From positions 142,487,207 to 142,551,206 of the forward strand of contig NC_053037.3 in assembly GCF_002575655.3 (NCBI RefSeq): a stretch of 64,000 nucleotides of DNA, read 5' to 3'. Under the pieces are notes generated by a model. The model searched no databases, was not told the origin of the DNA, and saw nothing but the letters and a program-made list of their open reading frames with translations. The DNA comes from Aegilops tauschii subsp. strangulata (Eukaryota; Streptophyta; Magnoliopsida; Poales; Poaceae). This document shows positions 32,564 to 43,896 of this stretch, piece by piece. The position numbers and the translations under genes are program-made. The first letter of the stretch is position 1. Every line of letters starts with the position of its first letter.

Positions 32564-35500
32564 TGTAACGCCCACGATGCGGCTATATCTCCCACGTGTC
32601 AAGGCACGACTTAGAGGCATAACCGCATTGTGGTATTGTCGCAAGAAGGGTTATCTTCACACAATCCCATGTAATGAACAAGAATGGGATAACGAGAGTT
32701 GGCTTACAATCGCCACTTCACACAATACATAAATTAATTCATACATCATCCAAAATCCACACATAGACCAACTACAGTCAAAATCCAAATGAAAATAAGA
32801 TAACCCCAGATGCTAGATCTCCGATCGTCCTGACTGTGCTCCACTACTGATCATCAGGAAAAGAAACATAGTAACGACCACGTTCCTCGTCGAACTCCCA
32901 CTTGAGCTCGATTGCATCATCTGCACTGGCATCGTCGGCACCTGCAACTGTTTTGGTAGAATCTGTGAGTCACGAGGACTCAGCAATCTCACACCCGCGA
33001 GATCAAGACTATTTAAGCTTATAGGAAAGGATGGTGTAATGAGGTGGAGCTGCAGCAAGCACTAAGCATATATGGTGGCTAACATACGCAAATGAGAGCG
33101 AGAAGAGAAGCAACGCAACGGTCGCGAAGCTAGAAATGATCAAGAAGTGATCCTGAAACTACTTACGTTCATGCATTACTCAAACCGTGTTCACTTCCCG
33201 GACTCCGCCGAGAAGAGACCATCACGGCTACACACACAGTTGATGTATTTTACTTGGGTCAAGTGACAAGTTCTCTACAACCGGACATTAACAAATTCCC
33301 ATCTGCCTCATAACCGCGGGCACGGCTTTCAAAAGATAATACCCTGCAGGGGTGTCCCAACTTAGCCCATCATAAGCTCTCACGGTCAACGAAGGATAAA
33401 CCTTCTCCCAGGAAGACCCGATCAGTCTCGGAATCCCGGTTTACAAGACATTTCGACAATGGTAAAACAAGACCAGCAAGCCCGCCCGATGTGCCGACAA
33501 ATCCCGATAGGAGCTGCACATATCTCGTTCTCAGGGCACAACGGGTGAGACATCCTACGAGAAAAACCAGGCCTCAAGTTTCCATGAGGTGGCCCCGCAG
33601 TCTACTCGTTTCGGACCAACACTCGAAGGAGCCCTGGCCCGGGGGGGGGGGGTTAAAATAAAGATGACCCTCGGTCTCGCGAAAACCCAAGGGAAAAAGG
33701 CTTAGGTGGCAAATGGTAAAACCAAGGTTGGGCCTTGCTGGAGGAGCTTTATTCAAGGCGAACTATCAAGGGGGTCCCATAAATCACCCAACCGCATAAG
33801 GAACACAAACTCAAGGAACATAATACCGGTATAACGGAAACTAGGGCGGCAAGAGTGGAACAAAACACCAGGCATAAGGCCGAGCCTTCCACCCTTTACC
33901 AAATATATAGATGCATTAATTAAATAATAGATATTGTGATATTCCAAAATATCCATGTTCCAACATGGAACCAACTTCAACTTCACCTGCAACTAGCAAC
34001 GCTATAAGAAGGGCTGAGCAAAAGCGGTAACTTAGCCAAACAACGGTTTGGTAGGAAAGGATGGTTAGAGGCTTGACATGGTAATATGGGGGGCATGATA
34101 TAACAAGTGGTAGGTAGCACAGCATAGCAATAGAACGAACAACTAGCAATGCAAAGATAGAAGTGATTTCGAGGGTATGGTCATCTTGCCTCCAAGGTTC
34201 TCAGAGTTGTCGAAAGCTTGATCCTCGTAAGCGTACTCAACAGGTTCCTCATTCACGAACTCGTTACCCGACTGTAACCACAGCAAGAACACAAGCAATG
34301 GAACCACAATCAATCACGGGAAACGCATAAGCAACATGATGCAAAACATGCATGATATGCGGGATATGATATGCGATGCATATGCGTGCTCCGGAGGAAA
34401 AATGATGAACAAGGTAGTAAATTGGCAAACCAAGTATGCCACTGGAAAGATGAGATGATTTTGGTCGAAATCGATAAAAAGATCACCGGAAACGGATGCA
34501 CGGTTTGCAAATGGCAAGCAAAACAAGAATGACACTATTCTGCGATTAACATCATGATAGCACTTAGAATACAACAAGTAACTATGCTATAGCACTCCAA
34601 CATAGCAACAAAGCATATGGCAGTAATCGACAGGAGATGCTTGACAAAAGAGGAATACTGAGCTACGGCTAGCTCACAACATAACATGCTTAAACAAGCA
34701 TGGCAAAAGTGCAAAAGATATCAGGATCAGAGACTTGGTGAAATTACTGGACATGGCAGAAACAGGATTAGGTAGCAATGTTCAGAGCAAGAAAAATACA
34801 TGCTACATCAACATAACATATCAAAACAAGGCATTGCATGAATCTACTAAATGCGTAGAACAAAAGTCCCTTACTGACCATAAGCCAAAAAGAACCAGAA
34901 GATATGATGGAAACCATGTAAACATAGCAGGTTTCGTAACAGGTTTCAGACTTGGCAGAAAACAGAGCATGGCAGTAACAGTATTATGAGGGTATCTTGG
35001 TGAGCTTGATTCACTGACCACAAAGCAATGCATAACAAAACAAGAACACCTACATCAAGATGGAATGTTTATGAAGCTATCCATGGCAAGAGCAAATACA
35101 TAGCCTGAATGGATCAACTACAACAACCTTGGCAAAATTGAATAACACGTAAACAATCTGCCAGAAATATTTTATAGCAAAAGTAGAGCAAGATTAAGAC
35201 ATGCTATGGCAGTCCATAATTGAAACAGGGGCATGGATGGGTATAGCACAACTATATCTACAAAACATCCTTACTGAACATGCCCAAAAGGAGCATGGAT
35301 CTCTCTGTAGACACAAGGATACATGGCAAAACAATAACAGCAGAAACAGACTTGGTGAAAATACTAAGTCCCTGAAAACAGAAACATCACGAAGCCTAGT
35401 TTGCATGCTTGTGATAGTCACCACAGTCATCACAAAAATACATGGCATCCACCTCTGTAAAGATGGCATGGCATACATCAAAACACATGTAGAGCTCCTA

Positions 35501-36799
35501 CTTATAAGATGCACACATCAAATGCAACAAAAATAACAAATCTTCAAGTTCTGATAAATAACAGCAGGTAACAGCATATAGCACTCTTGCACCAGAAATT
35601 TGGGCATCAAGATGGACTCAAATGAACATGGCATAATGTAACAAAATGAAGATAATCTTGAGTCGAACATTTCGATATATTACACGCACGCAACAGAGCA
35701 GTATGCAGAGAGTTATGATGCGATGAACAGGAGCATATCATGTAAAATCTTCGGGACTTGGAATATTTCGAGAGGGGGGAGAAGAAATCAACCGCGAGAT
35801 CTAGGGTTCGGGCCGCCGGAGCTGCTGCTCGCCGGAGCTCGGGGAGAGGTCGCCGGCTGGAGAGGAAGAGGACGAGGCCGGAGAGGGGTCGGAGGGGGCC
35901 GACCGGAGGAGATGCCGCCTCGGGGTCGGGGCGCGCGGGCGGAGCAGGAGCTGCGCCGGCTCGGGTGCGTGCGGGTCCGGCCGGAGATCAACGCCGGTTG
36001 GCGAGGCGGCGGGGAGCGGCGAGGCGGCGGGGCGCCGCGGGAGGAGGAGGCGGAGGCGCGCGGGCGCGCGGCTCGGGCTCCCTGGGCCAAACGCGGGCTC
36101 GCGGGTCGGCGGCGGCGCGGCGTACGGGGCCGCCACGTGGCGCCCTCTGGTAGGCTGCGGGCGGCGGCGGCGATGAGTCCGGCGGTGGCGGACGCGTCCG
36201 GCTGCGGAGAGGGGAAGGGGACTAGGGTTGCACCGCGAATTTCGGAGGGGGAGGTGTTTTTATAGGTAGAGGGAGCTAGGAGACTCCAAATGGAGTGCGG
36301 TTTTCGCCCACACGATCGTGATCGAACGACCTAGAGCATGGAAGTGACTTAGATGGGTTTTGGACTGTTTGGAGGGGGTTTTTGCTGCAACACACAAAAG
36401 GACTTTGCGGTTACCCGGTTAACCGTTGGAGCATCAAACGACCTCCAAATGGAACGAAACTTCACAGGTGGTCTACCGGTGGTATACCAAGGCCACTTGG
36501 CAAGACTCGGTCCATTCCAAGAATGTTCAACACCCGCTCACGAAAAGAAAACAAGAGGGATGCGCCGGTGCGTGTGGGAGTGCCGGATTGCAAATCGGAC
36601 AACGGGGAAAATGCTCGGACGCATGAAACGAACACGTATGCAAATGAGATGCACATGATGACATGATATGAGATGCATGACATGAACAAAATGCAAAACG
36701 AAAAACAAAACCCGACCACGAAGGGAATATCATAACACATAGCCGAAAATGGCAAGAGTTGGAGTTACAAATATGGAAAGTTACTTCCGGGGTGTTACA
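32564..36799 (-). mobile_element. E5 5' LTR (4,236 bp)
   Basis: Pair of 22923-27150, same ends. The TATA box is at 36257-36264 (minus) and the GC-rich block at about 35800-36200. Small indels and substitutions separate the two LTRs throughout, including in the GC-rich block. Confidence 0.95.
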
Positions 36800-37338
36800 T
36801 GTGGCTTGGGTCCAAAGTAGTAGAAGTAGCACAATTTTTTTTGAGTGTAGGCTTTTCCTTGCTCAAGCCTGCCTACTAGAATCGCCAGTGCTTGAAAGGA
36901 AAAGTGAAGGAAAAACATAGGAATTGGAAAGGTTCCTGTGGTACTACTATTCATGCATTTGGTTCAAAGGAATGGAGCAAAGGAAAACTGTAGGATTTGT
37001 TCCTTTAGTGTCTCTTTGAAAGAACAGTGTAGGAATTTTAATATCCATTTGTCCTCCTTTTCAAATTCCTATTCATGAAGCACAAGACTAAGAGATAGTA
37101 GCATAATAGCATTATAACCGTACATTTTCTTGTGGTTTGACTTAATCTCACCATGCTTCTTTGCATTCTATGATCTTCCAATTCTTGTGAACCAAACACC
37201 CAGATTGGCACAAATCCTGTCTTTTTAAATTCTCTATTTTGCACGTGCATTCCTATCCTATTAGTGTGTATTTCCTATCCCTGCGTTGTTAGAATCCCCC
37301 AATTCAAACGAGCCCTAACAGAATTACTTCTCTTACAG
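36800..37338. other. Intron sequence right of E5 with a likely MITE remnant
   Basis: The stretch has 'TTTGGTTCAAAGGAATGGAG' near 36959 and 'GTGAACCAAACACCC' near 37188. It ends 'CAAACGAGCCCTAACA'. Such words are common in eroded grass MITEs, but I could not fix its ends. It leads into the acceptor TCTCTTACAG at 37338. Confidence 0.3.
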
Positions 37339-38259
37339 ATAGTTGTCAAAGAAAACCTTGTGTGGTTTGTCCCGCTCCTTCTGCGCCGTCGTCCACCACA
37401 GCTCAGCTGCTCCAACGACAGAAGGGTCTAGCACAACAGGGATCCGGCCTCCAGACTGTCGCGGGCAGCCATGACAACTGCATTACCATCATCAACCGAG
37501 CACATGACCTCGAGGACTACACAGGTCCGCAAGAGAGGTCGCACTCTTTCGTGTCTGCTTATGTTATGCATCGCTTAATATTACATGCTACTTTATCATC
37601 CTGTTCACCGATTAGACTCTGAGTCAGCTCGAAACTAATGGTCAAACTTGAGTTTTTAAATGGTTGTGGGGTACATATCGGGGCCGCAATCAATAGTATC
37701 TATCTACTATCTGGTTAATCTCTAGTGTCTACTATGATTTTCATGTTGGGTGGGAAACAAACAGTAAAGAAGCCATTATCTGCATTTTTTAACTGAAGAC
37801 ATTATCTGCCTGCTATCATTGGTTTTGGGTTTATCCACAGGTTGCTACCATCACTCTGGATTTCTGCATGCACTCCTTACATAATCTCACTATGTTTTAT
37901 TCCTATGCATGTCAGTTATTGTACACAATGGAACTGAACATGTAGATAAAAAGAGACGAGCCTTGCGTTGCAATAAAATTTCATGCAGACCTCGCTCCAT
38001 GGTAGGCACAAAGGCAGCCCCCCTCCACCCATTTCGGATTGTAATCGAGAGGAAGATATCTATTCTGAGGGGGATTCAGAAGGAGAAGACCACTCCTATT
38101 TACCCCCTGAGGTCTTTGCTCTAACTTGGCATGCTGATGTTGGTTATATCATGCATATGGTGCCTTGCATTGCTTACTTTATACATCAAATATGTCATCT
38201 GCTTAGTTTAGAGATGCTTTGTGTGAATGCCACCTGTTTAGTTTATTCATCGTTTATGT

Positions 38260-38860
38260 GAATTATGCAATGCCATCTTGTTTAGCCAGGCATCATATAT
38301 GTGAATTTTGCAATGCCATCCTGCTTAGCAAGTCATCTTATATGTGAATTATATCAGGTCATCCTTTTTTTGTTACGTATTACATTTGTCAACAATGTTA
38401 GTACATTCAACTACTCTACATGTGCATCAGCCATTTGACACGGTGATGGAAAATTTTGGAGTGAAAACAAGGTCTTCAGAGCAGACTATGCAATCTGATG
38501 AAGCGCATATGTCGCTGGTTATGGATAGCTCCTCAGAGGAGGATTCAGAGACAGATGACTAGTCCTATTCCCCCTGAGGTGTATGGTCTAACTTGGAAGG
38601 GTTATGTTGCTCATATCGTGCGTATGGTGTCTTGCATTGCTATGTAATTTGATTAGTTTGGACATGCTTTGTGTGAATGCCACCTGTTTAGTGTCTAATT
38701 ACCATATATGTGAATTATGCATTGCCATCTTGTTGCAAGACATTATATATGTGAATTATGCAATGATATCTTGTTGCAAAGGCATTATATATGTGAATTA
38801 TGCAATGCCATGCTGTTTAGCCAATCATCATGTATGTGAATTATCATGATATCATTTTTT
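38260..38860. repeat. Intronic minisatellite, irregular 40-50 bp unit
   Basis: ATATGTGAATTATGCAATGCC and variants (ATGCCATCCTGTTTAG) recur about eight times around the 38431 exon. A similar, more degenerate series fills 39170-39620. Confidence 0.75.
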
Positions 38861-39169
38861 TGTATTACGTGTTCCATTTGTCGACAACGTTTGTATATTC
38901 AACTACTCTTCTTGTGCATCAGCCATTTGAAGCGGTGATGGAAGTATCTGGAGTGAAAACAAGGTATTCAGAGCAGACAATGCTACCTGCTGAAGCAGAG
39001 ATCTTGCTGGTTATAGAGAGCTCCTCAGAGGAGGATTCAGAGACTGATGACCAGTCCTATTTCCCCCCTGAGGTCTATGCTCAAACTTGGCAGGGTTATA
39101 TTACCCAGGTCATGCATGTTGTCTTGCATTGCTTAGTTTTTACATCATATATAGATTGCCATCTGCTTA

Positions 39170-39620
39170 CTTGATTATTATATAAATCATATATTTGAAT
39201 TATATCATGCCATCATGTTTACATACACAACATCTATCTGAATTATGGCATGGCAACCCATTTAATAAAGACATCATATAGTTATATCATCTCATCCTGT
39301 TTAGTGTTTACAGTCATCATATTTTGAATTATGTCAGTCTATCCGTGAATTATATCATGTTATCATGTTTCCATAGGCGGCATGTATGTGAATTATGGCA
39401 TGCCAACCTATTTAATAAACACATTATATAGTTATATCATGTCATCATGTTTACATAGTCATCATATTTTGAACTATTTCTTTCCATCTTTTTTAGTTAG
39501 CCATCATAATGTGAAATTGTGTCATGCTATCCTGTTAAGTTAGCCATCATATATGTGAAATCGTGTCATGCTATCCTGTTTGGTTAGACAACATAAATGT
39601 GAATTATTTCATGCCCTCTT
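39170..39620. repeat. Intronic minisatellite, second block
   Basis: GTGAATTATATCATG/GCCATC/TGTTTA words recur with irregular spacing. They are related to the block at 38260-38860. Confidence 0.65.
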
Positions 39621-40973
39621 TTATTCCCTGCTATCCATTGCACATGTCTATCATACAATGTCTATACATTCAATTACTTTTCTTGTTTATCGGCCATTTG
39701 AATTGGAGAGGGTGATGGCAGTATCTAAGGGAGTAACAACACGGTCTTCAGAAAAGATAGTGCAACCAGTTGATGCAGACAGAACCACGGTTGTACTTGC
39801 CCAAGAACTAGCCCCACCACACATAACCCAGACTCTCGCAGATTCTACCCCTACCCAGTTGGACAGAGAACCAGCTACACCCCTTCTAACCCCAACTCGA
39901 GTAGATAGTAACCCAGTTCCAGTTGACACATCACCGTCTCCACCACAGAGCACCCAAACACGGGCAGTTAGTAAGGGAACTACAGTGCCCAAAGCACGAG
40001 TACCACCACTCCGAATCCCAACTCAACGCTTAAAGGAGAAGAAGAATTGTTCTCAAGTCAGGTTCTGTAGCTATGGTTCATACTCCTCTGCTCTTGCATC
40101 ACTGTATTTACTCATACCAACTATTTTCAAATTTGAAGGATGGAATTGAAACTCCAGTGGTGCAACAGGTATGTTTTAAACCTGTTTCTTTAACTGGTTT
40201 GCTGTTGTAACTTGCTCTATGTTGATTTCAGTTTCAATTGAATAAACAATTATGTTCTCATGTCATGCACACAAGTGTTGCTATTGCTCTATAGTTTTCC
40301 ACACTTATATTCTATCTATTCTGCTTTGTCTTGAACAAATATTATTTGAACTGTGTCTCTATCTTGATTTGGCAACAAAAACTAGAATGATATAGACCAT
40401 AAAGTGACCATGGTACATAGATATATGTTTGTTTCGTGATGTTATCCTAACCACTTTACTACTGAACCGATTTAGCAAAATGAGTTTCATATACAACATG
40501 GTAAACTTGTGATGTGTCTGCTTGTTTCTCTTTTAGAATGCGGACAAAATATTGGAGAACAGTACCCCGTTATGCAATGGTAAAGGAAGTAATGCAGATA
40601 AGGTTCAAGATAGTGAGACATCCCTGTCGGGCTCCAAGAAAGCTGATAAAAACTATCTTGACGACAGTGAGAGAACCCAAAAGTCTTGTCTTGATGTTGT
40701 GTTCGAGTTACTGGCCACTACTGCTGGCACAAGCTCTTCGAACTCGCTGCCTGAATCAGTTCGTCTTCTTGAGTCTCAAATTCAAGTTGAAAGACATCGA
40801 TCAGATGTGTTGCGACAGGAAGCTGACGGACTAAAGAAGTCCCTGCAGAATTCAGATGCATACTTTCTGGTGCAATAGCAAGGCTGGAGGATTTAAGCGC
40901 CAAACAAGAGAAAGGTAATAAGCTTGCTAAGCATCTTGCCAGCATTATGGGTACCCGGGATATTGTTTCTTGA

Positions 40974-41257
40974 GCTCTTCTGAAGTGGTTTCAGTTCTGG
41001 ACTTGTTTTGCTGCGGCGTTTATTTGCACTGGTCACCAACTTTGACAACCAGTGTATATGATATGCTGCTTCGTTCCCTATATTTGCACTGGTGGCGAAC
41101 TTTGGTGCCCAGTGGATGTAATATGTGTAATAGCCGTGATAGCCTAGCGTAAGTTGCTTGCTTATTTATTTCCTTGTTGCCTTGTTTATTTGTTTGCTTG
41201 TAGTCAGTGTAGTTCTTTTTCCGCGGTTTGCTAGTGGCCGCAATAACCTATTTTATG
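40974..41257. other. Likely 3' untranslated region of the CACTA1 gene
   Basis: Two related pieces, 'TTTGCACTGGTCACCAACTTTG' at 41023 and 'TTTGCACTGGTGGCGAACTTTG' at 41082, lie about 60 bp apart. No frame is supported. Confidence 0.4.
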
Positions 41258-42060
41258 AAAACTAGGCCACAATAACCATGGGCTACATATTTACTGTAGT
41301 TACCATGGGCCTCCTACGGGCCGTAGAAACAATAGGCCTTCTAAGGGACATAGAAATAATGGGCCTTCTACGGGCCGTAGCATCAATGGGCCTTCTACGG
41401 GCCATATGATCGATAGGCCAAACATGGGTCGATAACAGACCACATTAAGGGCCGTAAACGGGCTAGATTTGGAATCGTCCGTTCATGGGCCGACAATAAC
41501 TGGCCACCGTTAATCGGCCGTTTTTTATGACGCTATGAAAACGGCCCAACGGATTAACGGGCCACAAACGGACCGATTGTAACCACGGGCTGAATTTGGC
41601 CGACAAGCAGAAAACGCCAGTAACGGGCCGTAAGTAACTGAATGCTGGAAATGAGCCCAAGAATAAATGGGCCCTGAGAAGGCCGAAAGATAACACGGGT
41701 TGGAAATGGCCCAATGGAATAATGGGTCGTTGATGGGTATAAAGCAGTACAATGTTCATTGGAGGCCAGATTCACCATGGGCCGTTAATGGGCCAAGAGT
41801 TACAAATGGCCTCGTATGGGCCGAAAGACATCATGGGCCATACATGGGCCGGAAGTTACAACAGGCTGGAATCGTATTGGACGACCCAGATGAAGCTACT
41901 GGGCTTAATTCTGATAGGCCGTAACGGGCCGTGAGTTAGCGGGCCGTAAATGGGCTATATACGAACATGCCGTTAACACGCTTTTCATGGGCCGGCCCGT
42001 TACCTTTTGACCAAGTCAAACAGGCCGGCCTTTTCACCGGAATGGGCCTCTATTGGGCCG
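41258..42060. repeat. CACTA1 right subterminal GGGCC-rich repeat field
   Basis: GGGCCGTA, ATGGGCC and GGCCGTTAA words recur dozens of times in both orientations. The left end of CACTA1 has a different repeat set (GATGAACAG). Arrays near CACTA ends usually bind the element's own protein; here that is inferred. Confidence 0.8.
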
Positions 42061-42461
42061 TGCCACATGTCGACGTATCATAGGCGCCTCCTGTCCAATT
42101 AATGGATGGCATCTGTCCCAACGGTGAGCCAACACGTGTTTCCTCCGGCCAATGAGAATTTTACACGTGGAAAATCCTCATTGGTCCGGGCTATTAGCGG
42201 GTTATCGGATCCAAAACCGGACCCGATAGCTTAACGGCGACCCGTTACGGTGGATGCCACGTGTCGGTCACCCTTGACGAAAGCACTACCATGACGCGCC
42301 ATTTATCGTCATGGAAGTGGACACTTCCGTGATGATAATTTTGGTAATGTCACGGAACACTTCTACGACAGCACATGTATGACTATCTTGATTCTGTCAT
42401 AAAATCGTCATGGATGTACATGCATGACCGAAAACATGACCTACTGTGACAAACACGTATC

Positions 42462-42488
42462 ATCATGGAAGTGTATTTTTTTGTAGTG
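42462..42488 (-). repeat. CACTA1 right terminal inverted repeat
   Basis: See the left repeat. The 400 bp inside it carry GTCATG/CATGAC and TGTGACA words like those inside the left end. Confidence 0.93.
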
Positions 42489-42802
42489 TTACCTTGCTGT
42501 TTTTATATTTTCAGATTACAAAAACCTATATCTACTATCCATATTACGCTTGTATCACCATCTCTTCATCGAACTAGTGCACCTATACAATCTACCATTG
42601 TATTGGGTGTGTTGGGGACACAAGAGACTCTTTGTAATTTGGTTGCAGGGTTGTTTGAGAGAGACCATTTTCATCCTACGCCTCCCACGGATTTATAAAC
42701 CTTAGTTCATCCACTTGAGGGAAATTTGCTCCTGTCCTACAAAACTCTGCGCTTGGAGGCCCAACACGAGTCTACAAGAAGAAGGTTGCGTAATAGACAT
42801 CA
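42489..42802 (+). mobile_element. E1 5' LTR, right piece
   Basis: It continues from 5230 after the TTA duplication. It matches 48776-49088 with few differences and ends TAGACATCA. Confidence 0.92.
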
Positions 42803-42812
42803 AGCTGTTTTC

Positions 42813-42830
42813 TGACGCCGTTGCCGGGGA
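42813..42830 (+). other. E1 primer-binding site (tRNA-Asp type, one mismatch)
   Basis: TGACGCCGTTGCCGGGGA lies 10 bp after the LTR. The known Athila-lineage site is TGGCGCCGTTGCCGGGGA, so one base differs. This supports the Athila assignment. Confidence 0.75.
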
Positions 42831-42927
42831 GGTGAGTGCTTGAAGGTATATCTTTAGATCTTGCAATCGAATCTTCTGGTTTCTTATTTTATCACTAGTT
42901 TAGTCTCTAAAAGAAAACTAGAAAAAA

Positions 42928-43896
42928 TTGGAATTGAGGTTGCCTCATATGCTTCATCTTTTTAATATCTTTCGTGAAAATAAGGATTCCGATAATTGTG
43001 CTCAAGTGTTAGAAGAAGTTAATAAAATGTTTGGCACTAAATCTTTGAATGATGAGCATGATTGCAATATTGTTAGTATGAATTTCTTGAATATCCATGA
43101 TGCTAATGATATGCAAAGCCACAAGCTTGGGGATGCTATGTTTGATGAAGATGATATTTTTTGTCCCCCAAGTTTTGATGAGCAAATTTATTATGATGAT
43201 AGCATGCCTCCTATTTATGATGATTATATTGATGAAAGTGGATTTGGAAGAGTGTCAACTCTAGGTACTAATGATCCCACTATTTTGGAGGGTGTTGAAT
43301 CTTTTCACAATATTGATAAAAGTGGATTTGGAGAGGTCATGACTTTATTTAATGATGATTCCACTATTTCGGAAGAGGTTCCAATTGATTATGAGAACAA
43401 AGTTGCTATCTATGATAATTATTGTGATGACATGTATGTTATAAAGAATAATGATAACCATGAAACTTGTCATCATGATTTTAATTTTCAATTGGATTAT
43501 GCCTCACATGATAGTTATTTTGTTTAGTTTGCTCCCACTATTCCGAATGAGAAGAATTTTGCTTATGTGATGAGTAGTAAAATTTCTATGCTTGTGGATC
43601 ATGGAAAGAATGATTTATGTGATGGTTATATTGTTGAATTCATTCATGATGCTACTGAAAATTATTATGAGGGAGGTATATATGCTTGTAGGAAATGCAA
43701 TAATATCAAGTTTCCTCTCTATCTGTTGAAAATCTTGAAGTTATGCTTGTTATGCCTTCTTATGCTAGTTGATTATTGTTCCCGTAAATTGTTTGCACAC
43801 AAAATCCCTATGCATAGGAAGTGGGTTAGGCTTAAATGTGCTAGTCATATGCTTCATGATGTCCCCATTATGTTTCAATTCCTATCTTTTATGTGA
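42928..43896 (+). pseudogene. Acidic Asp-rich ORF of E1, split by a stop, function unknown
   Basis: A frame of 199 codons (42928-43527) is rich in Asp, Glu, Asn and Tyr and contains the internal repeat 'DESGFGRVSTLGTNDPTI' / 'DKSGFGEVMTLFNDDSTI'. It ends at TAG. A second frame (43567-43896) ends with 'IPMHRKWVRLKCASHML'. E2 encodes the related 'MPMHRKRVRLFHCMI', so the product is shared by this group of elements. No RT, protease or integrase motif is present. The start is taken at the first in-frame start after the primer site, although upstream initiation is possible. Confidence 0.5.

Larger units (their letters stand above)
22923..36799 (-). mobile_element. E5: near-complete chromovirus-type Gypsy LTR retrotransposon (13,877 bp)
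   Basis: Two LTRs (22923-27150 and 32564-36799) flank a 5.4-kb internal domain with one gag-pol frame on the minus strand. The flanks are AGTGG on the left and TGTGG on the right, a 5-bp duplication with one mismatch. Order on the minus strand: 5' LTR (right), primer site, 0.9-kb leader, gag, protease, RT, RNase H, integrase, chromodomain, 3' LTR (left). This order and the chromodomain place it in the chromovirus branch of Gypsy. It interrupts an intron of the CACTA1 gene. Confidence 0.95.
37339..40973 (+). pseudogene. 3' exons of the CACTA1 multi-exon gene, with duplicated acidic exons
   Basis: Exons inferred from splice words: 37339-37524, 37915-38142, 38431-38600, 38923-39094, about 39694-40061, 40139-40168 and 40537-40973. 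Three exons share a layout ending in an acidic motif then 'PPEV' and TW ('SEGDSEGEDHSYLPPEV', 'SSSEEDSETDD', 'SSSEEDSETDDQSYFPPEV'). The 38431 exon has TAG where its sister has CAG, plus a 1-base loss. The acceptor of the 39694 exon is CGG instead of CAG. The tiny 30-bp exon encodes 'DGIETPVVQQ'. The last exon encodes a likely coiled coil ('LLESQIQVERHRSDVL'); a stop at 40876 is followed by a shifted frame ('ARLEDLSAKQEKGNKLAKHL') to TGA at 40971. I recognise no named domain. It could be a CACTA accessory (TNPA-like) protein or captured cargo. Confidence 0.45.
5231..42488. mobile_element. CACTA1: large CACTA (En/Spm-like) DNA transposon, 37,258 bp including the nested E5
   Basis: The ends are CACTACAAAA... 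on the left and ...TTTTGTAGTG on the right. They are inverted repeats flanked by the 3-bp duplication TTA (5228-5230 and 42489-42491), as is known for CACTA transposons. Without E5 (13,877 bp) it is about 23.4 kb. I find no TNP2 transposase motif in it, so it is probably non-autonomous. It holds subterminal repeats, several MITEs, a duplicated gene cassette (8.9-16.7 kb) and a multi-exon gene (21.2-41.0 kb) of unknown function. Confidence 0.93.
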
